Assembly (NCBI GenBank): GCA_029204225.1
Contig: CM055092.1
Span: 81,515,464 to 81,579,463, forward strand
Reading direction: 5' to 3'
DNA from: Diphasiastrum complanatum
Taxonomy: Eukaryota > Streptophyta > Lycopodiopsida > Lycopodiales > Lycopodiaceae
Length of the DNA stretch: 64,000 nucleotides
The stretch's first letter is position 1; every line of letters starts with the position of its first letter. The notes beneath the pieces were generated by a model that saw only the letters and a list, made by a program, of their open reading frames with translations, did no database searches and was not told where the DNA came from. Below are positions 12,245 through 24,370 of this stretch, one piece after another. Position numbers and translations under genes: made by a program.

Positions 12245-12350
12245 CGTTAAGCATTAAAGTTTTGTCGTTGGTCTTCATTTTTTCCTTCATTTCAATATGC
12301 ATTAAAGTTTTGTCGTTGATTTTCTTTTTTTCTTCATTCCTGTTAGCCGA
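12245..12350. repeat. Two-unit direct repeat of about 53 bp
   Basis: GCATTAAAGTTTTGTCGTTG plus a T-rich tail with TTCATTT occurs twice in succession, at about 12249 and 12299. It lies just upstream of the transposase remnant. Confidence 0.7.
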
Positions 12351-13173
12351 ATTTTTGATGACATAATTCGGGCTAAAAATGAGCTGTTTGAAGTTTATTT
12401 GACTCCTATGAGAGGTTTCATAATGGTTATTTACTATTTTTAGTAAGTAAACTGACACGACACTAGCAATATTGCTATATTTAGACATGATGCCAATTTT
12501 ACTCTATAAAGTTTAGAGATGATATCTACAGTAATAATTGTCTTACAATTGGCATAATTAACGTTAATTAGAATTTATAGTTTTTTCGGCATTGCCGAGA
12601 CTGCAATATGACAATGTACTCATTTTTCTATTGTTAATAAAAAATGCCCAGATAATTTCAGGTACTGCCTTAAAGTTCAAGGGGGTATCCTAAGGTTAAG
12701 GGTTTGAAGACAAAGACGTTTAGTTGCAGTTTCTAATGACAAGCAGTTCAATAAATGTTACGGCATCTCGAATTTGAGCAATTGATGATTACTCACTAAA
12801 GAGTATCCGAGGGTTGAGTTCAGAATTATGGTTGATGATGTAAAGCTTTAAGCGAGGGTGTGTGCGAATGGAAATGATACCTTATAGATAAGTGAAGAAA
12901 GCCACAAGTATTTGCAAAGCCTATATGGTGGTCAGGCTATGGCAAAAGTCAAAAGCCAAATCGAGGCCAAAATGAACATGGGAGCTTTATTTTTCATTTT
13001 GAAGAATTAGTGTTTTTCAAAAATTAAGAAATTATGAATTGAAAGGAGGTTATGAAAGGCACCTTCTCTCTCACGAGAATAAGGAAGACAAACGCGAGGA
13101 GTTTCTTGTTCATTTTGCAATTGTTAGAGGAGAGACTAGCAAGAGTTCCTGTGTGCATGAATCGTCAGTTCGC
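12351..13173. other. Non-coding spacer
   Basis: AT-rich sequence with no recognisable gene, LTR boundary or repeat. It may contain the distal end of the CACTA element, but no CACTA terminal inverted repeat could be identified. Confidence 0.3.
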
Positions 13174-14018
13174 TCAGCCTCTAATAAGAATGCGAATCTT
13201 TATTTGATGAATGTGTGATTCGTCTGAGTCATAATCACACTCATATTTACCATGAAAAGAATTGATCTGTGCTAGAAGAAATCCGTGAAAGATTGAACAA
13301 TGAAGTTTTAAGCCATGTTGCATTGCCCACTGATTCGCGTGTTCACAGGCCTGTTGAACTAATTGTTGAAAGTTCAAAATCAGTAAATATGTTGTAGCGC
13401 GCCAGAACCTATTGCAAATGCTTAATTGACAGCTTACTGCATAACTGAGAGTTTGTGCCTCTGAAAAAATAGACATTTGGAAAACCTGTTGCCAATTGCG
13501 ACCTGTAGGCACGATGGAAATGTTGCCTGAAATTATTGAATAATGTTGCTTGTTGATTGTGAAAAGAAATTTATTGAAGCCCATCTGTAGATCATTTGCA
13601 GCCCATATTTGAGTACACTTGCTTGAGGAAGTGAAGTTCATGGCAGAATCTGAAGCCAAAAGACCAGTTGAAGTACATTGGTTAAATCTGAAAGTAGAAG
13701 GTAGGTGCCAATTGCTCCATCATCGCGATTCTGATCCACACGACCCAGCCCACGCCTTCTTGAAGGCCAATTTCTGATTTTTGAAGAGTTGGAAGTGACA
13801 GGACCGTCAAAAATTGGTACCCGTACATTTCTGCAATTGTTTCTTGAAGCAGTGAAATGAGGGACCAGCATCACTGATAATTGAAGAGTCAGCCCTGTCT
13901 GACGGACTGATTTGACCCATAACCTCTGGACACACTTTTGGACTGAGAGGCAGTGCTGTGATTTTGTCTGACTAAAATAAAAATAATGAACTGTTAATAA
14001 TTTTACCAATTTTACCAT
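13174..14018 (-). other. Two overlapping unrecognised minus-strand reading frames
   Basis: A frame of 126 codons (14018-13638) overlaps one of 161 codons (13659-13174). The second starts MASDSAMNFTSSSKCTQIWA and includes LVQQACEHANQWAMQHGLKL. Neither matches a family I know. Composition is normal, not low-complexity, and the length is above chance for this AT content, so one may be a remnant of a transposon or host gene. There is no supporting splice or promoter evidence. Confidence 0.2.
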
Positions 14019-14747
14019 AAATCTTTATTCTGGCTATATTTGGAGCCGGTTTCTTGACTGTATGTAATTTACAGTCTGAAGTTTGATTTACTAAAAAGTT
14101 GAACCAAAGTCATAACTTCTGAAGTGTGAAAACTTAAGGAACTTATAGCTTTATCTATGAAAACAGCATTTACGGTTTTCCTAAAGCTTTATAACTTACA
14201 AGGGGCCTTATAAAATTTTATATAAAGAAAAATTGCAGCCGAACTTAAAATGGTTATAATTTGTTTGTTTTACATTGGAGTTGAACAATCCGAAAAGCAA
14301 AAGGAGCAGAATTTTGTGTAGAATCCATCTGCAGTGAGAAAACTGAACTTTGGCAGACTGTTCGAAGGTTATTAAGTGATCAGTATTCTAATAAAGAACA
14401 CGTCATAATTTGCAATATATGTAATTAGTCTATACTATATAAATATCAGTTTGTTGGAACACCCAAACTGAATACTATATCCAAAATTGTTGGAACACAC
14501 AATTTGGAATGATACGGTTATGATAACAAAGAGGTATCACTGTTGGAACATACAATGTTGATGTCATACTGATACTTGTACTTGAGGGGTTTTAAAGAAC
14601 AAAAAAAGAGTAAATATATTATGAATTAATATGGAGATACTGGGAAACAAGGATGGGATGTCTGTGACTATAAATTGTTGGGACTTTCATCAAATCCCTG
14701 AACATGATCGTAGAAGCATACTCAATTTTCTAACAGAATTGTATTAT
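14019..14747. other. Spacer with repeated GTTGGAACA motif
   Basis: No gene seen. The motif TGTTGGAACA(C/T)(A/C)CAA recurs at about 14452, 14489 and 14543, which suggests degraded LTR ends or a short tandem duplication. Confidence 0.3.
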
Positions 14748-15060
14748 CAATCATCCATATATATATTAACATTGAGTACACACTAGACGAAGAGTGTTGG
14801 GCTACTGTAGATAGTGAGATTAGTGAACCTATTACTGAATTGTTACCTGAAGGTAGCTATTCTACTTTAGCCGCGTTACATTTATGAACAGTTTGGAACC
14901 CTCTTCTATATAGAACATGGTGTATCCTATAAAGATTCAGGATTGACTGATAGAGAATCATCGATACTCATGTAAAGTGAGATATGATACTTTATTTCGC
15001 TGATTTACCCCTTTGAACATTTCTAGTTAGATCAATCCCTTGCCAGAAAATAGTTTAACA
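14748..15060 (+). mobile_element. Element A: 3' part of the 5' LTR
   Basis: This segment ends with CA at 15059-15060 just before a primer-binding site, as a 5' LTR should. It is repeated in inverted orientation at 62921-63231. Similarity begins abruptly near 14748 (ATCAATCATCCATATATA), so the LTR start is missing in both copies. Confidence 0.65.
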
Positions 15061-15061
15061 T

Positions 15062-15078
15062 TGGTGCGTCTGCCGGGA
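15062..15078 (+). promoter_or_regulatory. Element A primer-binding site (tRNA-Gly type)
   Basis: TGGTGCGTCTGCCGGGA lies one base after the LTR end. From memory it is complementary to the 3' end of plant tRNA-Gly(UCC), including the CCA tail. The inverted copy is at 62903-62919. Confidence 0.6.
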
Positions 15079-15398
15079 GCCAGGATTTGAGAAGGGATAA
15101 GATTTGTATTTGATGGCCATTTATCCTCTCCCGTGAAAACTACAAATGATGGATTTTATTAAGATGAAAATTGTGCTACAAAATTTATAGGATTTTATTC
15201 TACCAAGAATGAAAATGAACTCCAAAACAAATTGGGTGTTAAGATTTCTCGATTGTGCGATTCTCTCTTTTAATTATTCTGAATGACTTGATATGGGTCT
15301 ACTGAATGAATTCTATGATTTTGGGATCTATATTATCTTTTTGATATAATTGAAAGATATAAGAGAGGTTTTTACTTATCTTACAAAAAAAAAGAACC

Positions 15399-16763
15399 AT
15401 GGATGATAGTTTGTTATATGAGTATTTTAAAAACATGGATGTGGAAGCTATACATGCACCATCCAATGTAGTAAATGTCATCTATCAACTCATTTCATGG
15501 GTATCTAGCATCATAAGTGATGATGTGATTGATTTGAGAGAGAAACAATTGTTATATAAAGAGTGTCCTATAGCTTCTCAATTCCGTGAGTGTGATGAAA
15601 AGAGTTGTATACTCCAAGTTGATGAATATGAAAATTTTTAGACTAATAATTGTGAAAAGATACTAGGTAACTCCCATATTCAAGAGGAATTTGATACAAC
15701 AAATGATGAACTATACCAATCATTGAGTGTGACAATTGGATCCTCAATTATTGATTGAAAAGGCTTTTCTTTTAATCAAGACTATCAGCAAAATCAAGAT
15801 GAAAAGACTATTGATACCGATGAGGTGCTAATAGAAGATACAAATGATACAAAGACAAGTGATGATCACTCAATCGATAAAGAAGAGAATTTGAGTTTTG
15901 TTGTTGGACTGTCACATAATTATTTTTAGGAAATAATCCTTGATGATAACGTGATTAAAGAAGAGATTGAAAATACAGATGATAATCTCCTATATGATAA
16001 GGCTCAACCATTAGAGGGTGAAAATATATTTGACGACTATGAAAGTATAAAAAGAACTAGATTTGAAAATCTTCTAATGAATTGTAGTGAGCATAAAGAT
16101 TTGCTACCTTATAGTAAGAAAAAACAAATGTTATTGTTCACTAAAGAGAGTGAAATGTTGCAAAGAATATGTTATATGAAATGGAAACCTATTTCCATGA
16201 AAAAGAAAGTAATGATTAAGAAATTATTTTTACCCAATAATATTGGTTTGGATATGTTACAGGAGTTCAAAAAATTGTCTAGATATGACATTATTGAAAT
16301 GTATCCTCACAACTTTGATTATGAGAAAATGAAACATATGGATATGGTTAATGATAAATCTCAGGAACATTATACGTCTAATACACATTTGATTGGTTTT
16401 AATATGGATGATGATTCAAACATTAATTATATGAGCAAAGATCTAAGTGAAACAGTTCAAATATCATATGAACACTGTGATCAACTGTATTCAAACAGTT
16501 TTCGTATTGATCGTATCGATGATAATCATCATTGTGATATAGACCTTGATGCAATGAGATCCATAGTCAAGATGAAGGATTATATCAATTATGATGATAT
16601 CAACTATGGAAGTGTAGTAGATAATTCTCTAATCCAAGAAGAATATACTTTTGAACAAAAATGTCAACAAGATCTAAAAGAATATATAGTTGATTATGAT
16701 CAAGTATTGATAGAGGATGGTTCTGATATGAGAAAATTGATGAAGAGAATATCATATTATTAA
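15399..16763 (+). pseudogene. Element A: acidic reading frame upstream of gag
   Basis: This frame lies between the primer site and the gag core. It starts MDDSLLYEYFKNMDVEAIHA and is rich in Asp, Glu, Ile and Tyr. It is interrupted by in-frame stops at 15639-15641 (TAG), near 15757 (TGA) and near 15929 (TAG), and then opens for 270 codons (15951-16763), for example RTRFENLLMNCSEHKDLLPY. The last two stops are shared with the inverted copy at 61209-62573, but the first is a Gln codon there. I do not recognise a domain. Its position suggests an N-terminal extension of Gag or an additional protein. No zinc finger, signal peptide or clear coiled coil was seen. Confidence 0.55.
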
Positions 16764-16851
16764 ATGATGACATATGTCATCAAGGCAAAGAAAAAGAGAG
16801 ACTTGGAAAGATATTAACTGATAATGAAGTTCTATGTAAACTAAATTACAT

Positions 16852-17806
16852 TTGAAAGAAAACAATGAAGATGAGGATAACCTTTGTGAGGATGATTCCA
16901 TAGACTTACGAGAGAGAGTTCTTGAAAAAACCATTGCTAAAGTAATGAATGAAAGGAGACAACCAATAAATATTTTGTATAACACTACTAGGTTGCCTAA
17001 GTTAAGGGGTTTGTTGCCAGAATATAGTGGTACATTGAATGGGGATGCTAATAGACACATACAAGTGTTTAATACATTTTGCTTTATCAATAGAATATAT
17101 GATCCTGGCCATGAACTAATGTTGTTTGTTATGACTTTGAAAGGAGAAGCTATACATTGGTATCATAATTTACCCTTGGATTCCATTACTACTTTGGAGG
17201 AGTTCTACACCCTATTTATTAAGTAGTTTAGACCTCCTTGTGATATAGTTGAGCTAATATCTACATTGTCAACCATGCAACAAGGACCAATGGAAACTAT
17301 ACAACAATGTGCTCGTTGTTTTAAAGAATCGGTTTTCCAAGTGAATAAAATGACTGATTTGTCTAAACTCATAAGACTGTCTTTTTTTTTTAGAGGATTA
17401 AAACGTGATATTCAAATAAATGTTCGCCAATCTATGCCATTTACTTTGGATGAGGCTATATGTAATGCCAAAGCTATTGAGCTAGCCATTAGTCACAGAT
17501 CAATGCCAACCTGTATTGAGACCATTGGGAGAAAATGATACTATAGCAAGATATCCATCCCATCTTTTAGATAAGGAAAATATGGAATTTGATGGAGTTC
17601 ATTTCTCAATGATGAATCAACTATTGGATTTTAAAATAAATCCACCAGAACAAAATACTAGAATCTTGGATTCTAGATGTAAAAGTAGAAGTGCCAATAC
17701 GGATATGGATGATATGAAAAAAGTGTTGAAGAAGTGTATGGATAACATGGATAGAACTATATCTTCTTTATCTTCAGATGTTGAGCTTCTAAAAAGTCAA
17801 CATTAA
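16852..17806 (+). pseudogene. Element A: Ty3/gypsy gag
   Basis: The frame 16852-17226 contains LRGLLPEYSGTLNGDANRHI, then VFNTFCFINRIYDPG and GEAIHWYHNLPLDSITTLEE. This is the Retrotrans_gag core (LP-F-G, hydrophobic helix, A--W---L). A TAG at 17224-17226 breaks it before FRPPCDIVELISTL. The coding then continues at 17266-17538 (QGPMETIQQCARCFKESVFQ; FRGLKRDIQINVRQSMPFTL) and, after a frameshift, at 17516-17806. No zinc knuckle, protease or pol follows, because the sequence is cut off at about 17838 by the C derivative. The inverted copy lacks the TAG break at the same place but has its own changes. Confidence 0.8.
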
Positions 17807-17837
17807 TCTTTAAAAAGTGTGAAAATGGAAAATGAAT

Positions 17838-19928
17838 CACGTGCATTCTGACACAAACTAGACGCAATAAGAAAATAGTATTGATCCAAAAAACAAGATC
17901 AAATACTAATGAGCGCAAAACAATAGCAGATAGAAACTGCGCACTCTAAAGCTATCTCTAAGTAATTGATAATAAGTCCAAAATAAGCGACTCTATTGAT
18001 AAGCAGTAGCGCAGTCACAACTCTAAAATAAATCTCTAAAAGACTAAGTTTGAATGCTCAAGAGAGTTCAAGCTTGAAAAATTAATAGAGAGCTAACTAC
18101 AATACTTTCTGGTTGTGAATGATCTGCTTGATAAGAGCACATGAAGTGTCATGTAATAACACTCGACTCCTTCACAATTCACAATCTTCTTAATAATGAG
18201 ATGTATGAACAACTGATTTATACTAAATTTTTAGGATGTCGAATGCGACTGCCAGTTGGTTGGAGTCTGCTGGCGTTCATCCGGTTCTTCTCAGAAGTTG
18301 CTTGCTGATAAATGGCGACAATTGGCTGTGACCAGTCTGTTTGCATAAATGAACATAAACTGCCACAGGCAAAAAATGCGACACTGCATTTTTACACGTA
18401 ATTCCTAACAGGCAAAAAATGTGAAAAAGGCGACACTGCATTTTTACACGTAATTCCTAATAGGCAAAAAATGTGAAAAAAGAAAACACTACATTTGTAC
18501 ACGTAATTCTTGATAGGAAAAATTGCAACACTGTCGGGTTTGTTAATAGTCCAACACTCCCCCTTAATCTGAATTCATGAATGCCTTCATCTTTAAACTT
18601 AGTTCTGCACAGAACTTTCTGTGTGCATCCAAGCTTAATGCTTTAGTAAAAAGATATGTTGTCATATCTTGCGTTCGACAGTACTGCAATCTGACCTCTT
18701 TGTCAAGAACTATTGGATCCATTCAGCTTGCTTGCGATAAGACCAACTTTACTTTGAGAATCCATCTGGAACTTAGTATGTTGTCAATTATATCAAGGAC
18801 GCTAAGATGTAGTGGTGCCAACAACAGGAAATCAATTCTCTGATACTGAAAGGACAAAATGAACTGAAGAATATGATATCAATTTGATATCGTGAAAGAT
18901 ATCAAGTACTAGAGCTTTTCGCTCTGATATCAAAATAGCATTAGGACCTGATAGAGATGACGGTTCAGATAAAGAAGTGTCCTAGCACTGATACTATGAT
19001 AGTATGATCTGATACCATGTCGGAAATAGGTGAGTAATGGAGTAGCGAAAACTTCCTACTTCCAATGCATGACTACGCCTATTAAAAACTGAACAAAGCA
19101 GTAGTGATGGGAATCAGTCCAATCTTTAGCAACTAACTTTCACTAGATACTAAGTGATTACATAACCAAACATAAAGTATTGAATTCTCAGACAATTTCT
19201 ACCAGTTACAAAGCAACATAGAGATGCATGCATTATAACATAAACCGAACGCAATAACAAAATAGTATTGATTCATAAACACAAGATCAGATGCTAATGA
19301 GCGCAAAACAATAGCGGATAGAAACCGTACACTCTAAAGCTATCTCTGAGTAGCTGAGAATAAGTCCGAAATAAGCGACTCTGCTGATGAGCAGAAGCGC
19401 AAGAGCAACTCTAAAATAAATCTCTAAAAGACTGAGCTAGAATGCTCAAGAAAGTTCAAGCTTAAAAGCTTGATAGAGAGCTAACTTCAATACTTTTTGG
19501 TTGTAAACGATCTGCTTGATAATAGCTCAGGAAGCGTCATGTAATAACACTCAACTCCTTCACAATTCATAATCTTATTAATAATGAGATCTATAAAGAA
19601 CCGATTTATACTAAGTAATTAGGTCGTTGAATGCAACTGCTAGTTGGATGAAGTCTGCTGGCATTCATCCAGTTCTTCTCAAAAGCTCCTTGCTGATAAG
19701 CGGCGACAATCGGCCGTGAACAGTCTGTCTGTACCTAAATTGCCACAGGTGACAAAATCAAACCCTACATTTTTACATGAAATTCCTGACAGGCGAAAAA
19801 AGCGAAAAAGACGACACTGCATTTTTACACGTAATTTCTGATAGGCGAAAAATGCGAAAAAGATGACACTGCATTTTTATACATAATTATTGATAGGGGA
19901 AAAATGCGACACTGTCAGGTTTTTGTAG
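17838..19928 (-). mobile_element. Element C: copia internal-deletion derivative with two truncated LTRs
   Basis: On the minus strand the order is 5' LTR (about 19928-19018, lacking its first bases), primer site 19017-19006 (TGGTATCAGATC, initiator-Met type), a short internal region, polypurine tract (AAGGGGGAG, near 18566-18557), then 3' LTR (18556-17838, lacking about its last 200 bases). The internal region fuses the first Gag codons (MDSQSKVGLIASKLNGSNS) to the end of RNase H (YLFTKALSLDAHRKFCAEL), so nearly all of gag-pol is deleted. It keeps the cis signals needed for priming but has no enzymes. The same derivative with the same 3' truncation point occurs inverted at 58250-60133. Confidence 0.75.
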
Positions 19929-20642
19929 AGAGAGAAAACCCGCCACTGTTGTCAAACTCCGTGTATTTCTAAAAATTGTATAAAAACACGCGAAAATTTG
20001 TAGAATTGGATAAACAGTGGGATGAAGATTTAAAATCGATTAGTCGATTAGTACGAAGGAGAATAATCCAACAAATTATACTGCGCTACAAATATTAAGC
20101 ACTCCAATGGGTGCTATTGTGTATTTTTTAGCTCATTTTCAATAAAATCTAAAAATTCGTAGCTGTTGTCTATACTTTTATATCTGAAATTCTTAGAAAT
20201 CATTTAAAATTTAATCACAGTTTATGGAATCTTGTACTATGCTCAAAACATTAGACATGATACATTAGCATAAGGGATGGAGATGGTAGGCAAAGGAGAT
20301 ACAAGCCTCCAATATGAAGGTGAACCTCTTGTTAGAGATGTTGGTCATCAAGACGAGACTCATTACTTAATGTGTGGCTATCATTGAAATTAGATGGAAA
20401 AATGTGCAAGGATGTATGAATCAAAATGGTGTTCATGGAGGGGCGGTATGCATACACAAAGTTGGAAAACTAGTAATTGTATACTAAGAAACTCTAGGAA
20501 GGTGGCTTGAGAGGGATCCTATGTGTTTCCTTTGGTTGGTATGTTCGTTTGTGGTGTACTTGTTTTGACCTGAACAACCCTTGGTTGCTTATCTTCTTCC
20601 AGGTGATCTGATCTAGTTGGGAGTTGAAGGAGGAATTTACAT
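19929..20642. other. Spacer between element C and gypsy pol
   Basis: No gene recognised. A short stretch near 20285-20315 (GGCAAAGGAGATACAAGCC) resembles the flank of the LARD element at 54100-54117, so both insertions may lie in related ancestral sequence. The part just before 20643 should belong to the gypsy element (upstream of protease), but no gag is visible. Confidence 0.3.
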
Positions 20643-23463
20643 TTGTGGGTGGACGACATACAAGTATGGAAAGGAGCTTTCCATGGGGCAACCCCCAAGA
20701 TTGGTTCAAGATTATTATTCCTATCCAGAAAGATCGTGGGGAGGAAGTCAGATTTCATGATCGACTCCGGAGCTTCACATAGCTATATCTCAAGGAGCGT
20801 AGTGGAACAGTTCAGCTTGCCGACCAGAAATGTAACATCAACGCTCAAGGTAGAAACATCAAAGGGAGCACTGGACGTAAAGAAAGCGTCATTGAACATC
20901 CCGGTGCAAATTGGGAGATGGAAGGCTAAACTTAGCTTTTTGATTTTAGAGATGGATGCCTTCGATGTAATTTTGGGTCTTCCCTGGCTAAATGAACATT
21001 GTATTGCAGTTTTGGGTAGGAGCTCAAACTTGGTTCTCTTGGACTACAAGGGACAGATCTGTATGACAAAAGCTCTGCCTGGAGGGAACGTGAAGGGCAC
21101 CGATATTGAACAAAATCTGGTTGCTGCATCTGTGATTAAAAGCATGGCGAAAGGAAAAAGGTCAAAGTGCTTCATTTGTATCTGCAGAGAGGTTCCAAAA
21201 GGGAAAAACGCACAGCAGAAAAACTTGCCAGAGGAGGTGGCAGATTTGCTAGAGGAATTTAGCGATGTGTTTCTAGAAGAACTCCCAGCTAAGTTACCTC
21301 CTCAAAGACCAGTGGACCATAAGATTGAGTTGGTACTAGGAACAGAACCAACTTCACGAGCACCCTATAGGATGTCCCAAGAAGAGTTGGTGGAACTGAA
21401 ATGACAACTTGGTGAATTGATAGACAAAGGATTCATTAGACCCAGTGCTTCACCTTTTGGAGCCCCTGTACTATTCGTGGAAAAGGCGGACAAAAAACTG
21501 CGGATGTGTGTGGATTACCGCATGCTCAACAAAGGTACCATCAAGAACAAGTATCCCATGCCTAGAATTGATGACCTGTTCAACCAGCTCAAACATGCCA
21601 GATATTTTAGCCGAATAGATCTTAGATCTGGATATCACCAAATTCGAATAGCTAAAAGCGATGAGCACAAAACAGCTTTTTGAACACGTATGGGAGCCAT
21701 GAATTTAGGGTGATGTCGTTCGGTCTAACAAATGCACCAGCCACTTTTTGCACGTTGATGAACAACATTTTTCAAGACTGCTTAGATGAATTTGTCATTG
21801 TGTACATCGACGACATCTTGGTGTTTAGTCGTAGCCTCAAAGATCAAATTAAACATTTCAGGACTGTCCTCCAACAACTAAGGAAGAATAGCTTCTTCGC
21901 AAAAAGAGACAAATGTGAATTTGTGGTAGAGGAAGTTGATTTCCTTGGACATGTTATAGGCTACGGACAAATTCGGATGGATCCTAAGAAGATCAAGACT
22001 ATCTTGGATTGGCTGCTTCCTAAAACTGTTCATGGCATCAAATCTTTTGTGGGCTTATGTAACTTTCACAGGAGATTCATTGAGGCATTTAGCAAAATTG
22101 TGGAACCACTGTTGGAGCAAACCAAGACTCATCTGAAGATGACATGGACACCGAATGTGAAACAGCGTTCCAAGAACTAAAACAACGGATCACTCAAGAA
22201 CCCATCCTTGCCTTACCGGACTTTAGCAAACCTTTTGAAATACATATAGACGCGTCGAACTTTGCTATTGGGGCGGTGTTGATGCAAGACGGAAAACCTG
22301 TTGCATATTTTTCATAGAAATTGAGTGACATAGAGTGACGATGGCCAACTCATGAAAAAGAAATGGTCACAGTAGTTCAAGCAGTGGAGCATTGGAGACA
22401 TTATATGGTAGGAAAACCCTTTAAGGCGTTCACTGATAATGTATCACTCAAGTACTTCTCATCCCAAGGTATGCTCATGCCAAAGCAAATGCGATGGCAA
22501 AACTTTCTCTCAAAATTCAATATAGACATTGTACACACGGCGGGAAAGAACAATGTGGTGGCGGATGCACTAAGTAGACATGAACACTTGATGGCAACGG
22601 TGACAACTCAGGTAACTGGCGTACTCCAAGAAATCAAGGAGAATTATGGTGCAGATGCGTTGGCGAAGGACTTAATTATCAAATTCCAACTGGGAAAGCC
22701 TCATAAACATTTCACTTGGAAAGATCAAATGGTTGTTTATAGACAATGCAGAGTATATGTCCCAAACAACATCAACCTGAGGAAGAAAGTATTGTGAGAA
22801 CATCATGATGTACTAGCCGCCAGACATCCAGGGGCGAATCACATGTATGAACTTCTTAAAAGAGGCTTCTATTGGCCAGGTATGTGGGCAGACATTGAAT
22901 CCTATGTGCAAACATGCCCGACATGTACACAAGTGAAGGTGGAACCGCTAGCTCCAGCAGGACTACTCCAACCATTACCAGTACCAGCATACCCATGGGA
23001 TTCGGTGAGCATGGATTCTATTGTTCAACTAGCACGCTCAATTTATGTGGTGATTATCCGCTTTTTAAAGCAAGTTCATCTAGTACCAACTAAAAGTTCA
23101 GTGACAGCTGAATAAGTGGCAAGGTTATTTCTCAAATGTGTCTTCAAATACCATGGCCTGTCTAGAACGATTATTTCTGACCGTGACACATAAATCAAGT
23201 TAGTCGGAAAGTTTTGGACTTGTCTATTTCACCTCGTGGGAACTAGACTGAATTTCAGCACTGCATATCACCCTCAGACAGATGGGCAAACGGAACGAGT
23301 CAATCGACAGATTGAACAATATTTACGAAATTATGTCGTTTGGGACCAATCCGATTGGATCAACTACTTGGATATTCTCGAGTTTGCACATAACAACCAA
23401 AACATGCCTCCAATTCTAAGACTCCCATGCAAGTCCAACTTCAATCCTAGTGAGGCCGAATGA
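20643..23463 (+). pseudogene. Ty3/gypsy pol (protease, RT, RNase H, integrase), decayed and 3'-truncated
   Basis: Domains appear in canonical gypsy order. The protease has DSGASHSYIS near 20760 and VILGLPWL. Reverse transcriptase follows, with [29 protein letters not shown] and [10 protein letters not shown], and YIDDILVFSR near 21804. RNase H has [14 protein letters not shown]-like sequence near 22220 and YFSSQGMLMPKQMRWQ. The integrase has the HH-CC finger (HHDVLAARHPG...CPTCTQVK), then YHPQTDGQTERVNRQIE. In-frame stops include TGA at 21402, 21681 and 22795, and TAA at 23113 and 23191. Homology ends at AHNNQ (about 23400), where the partner at 1-350 continues into the chromodomain. The element is dead. 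It belongs to the same family as the fragment at 1-1065. Confidence 0.92.
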
Positions 23464-23479
23464 AACAGCGTCAATAGCA

Positions 23480-23703
23480 ATTGAAGAACATATAAAAGAC
23501 CCAAGTAAAACTAATTAAGCTCCAGTTGAGCAAATGGTCCAAATTGTGGAGCTCTGACGTATCCGGATCCTACACTTAGAAAGATCCAGAGGCAGCAACC
23601 AACTGCTGAAAGGTGACAAAGAGGAGGTGGAGCTTCAACCAAAAAACGAAAGCAAAAGAAGGATGAGAGAGAGAGGGAGACTGAATGCCCTCGTTTCATT
23701 GTG

Positions 23704-23753
<50 letters not shown>

Positions 23754-24370
23754 ACTCCCCTCTAGACCCCCAAGACTATTCTCCCCTCCGGACTCCCCCC
23801 CATGTATATTCTCCTCGCTAATAATTTGCCGAGATCCCACCACTCCAATATTCTCTTGTTGCAGGGACATCTCCCATACCTGAGGTGACCCCCGTAGACA
23901 CTCCCAAGGCCAAATCTCCACCAACTGGCATCCCACTGTCGTATGACATAGACTAGAATGGTCACATCGTTGAGGATGCCCGTGCTAAGAGGGTCATCAC
24001 GCGTATGAGGGAGCTCATGTATATACACTTTCTCCGAGACATATTTCATGACTAGCGCGATGTCAGCGATGACCACAAGAATAGCATCGTTGATCAGCTA
24101 TGTAGGGAGTTCCTAGTCCCATCCGAAAAAATGGAGTTAAAACGGAAATGGATGAGTTGCATGGGATCCGCGATGAGCCACCTCAAATCGGAAATCCGAG
24201 ATGGAGTGAGAGTTGACAAAGTTAGGCCTTCCTACTTGGAGAAACTCGACTGGAAGTATTCCGAGAAAGAATATATAGATAATCTAGATTGCTTCATGTA
24301 GTCGCAAGATGCAGCCAGAGTTCCGACTACAGACCACGGGGAGTCGAGGGATACTTTTGAGCCCACTTTG
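23480..24370 (+). pseudogene. Transposase-like exon(s), possibly Ptta/En-Spm type
   Basis: After an acceptor-like TTCTCTTGTTGCAG (about 23866), a mostly open frame reads TPKAKSPPTGIPLSYDID, then (in-frame TAGs aside) REFLVPSEKMELKRKWMSCM and VRPSYLEKLDWKYSEKEYID. It ends at a donor-like GTAAGT near 24371. The pattern (charged, helical, W- and K-rich, intron-bearing) recalls the plant Transposase_24 family that accompanies CACTA elements, but I see no diagnostic motif. At least three in-frame stops occur. A (GA)n tract at 23707-23752 lies upstream. Confidence 0.3.
23707..23752. repeat. (GA)n microsatellite
   Basis: An uninterrupted run of about 23 GA units lies inside the otherwise GC-richer spacer. 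Reading frames through it are repeat artefacts. Confidence 0.95.

Noticed and set aside
23511-24076. Minus-strand frames of 141 and 104 codons
   Set aside because: They run through the GA tract and lie antisense to the transposase-like frame. No family motif.
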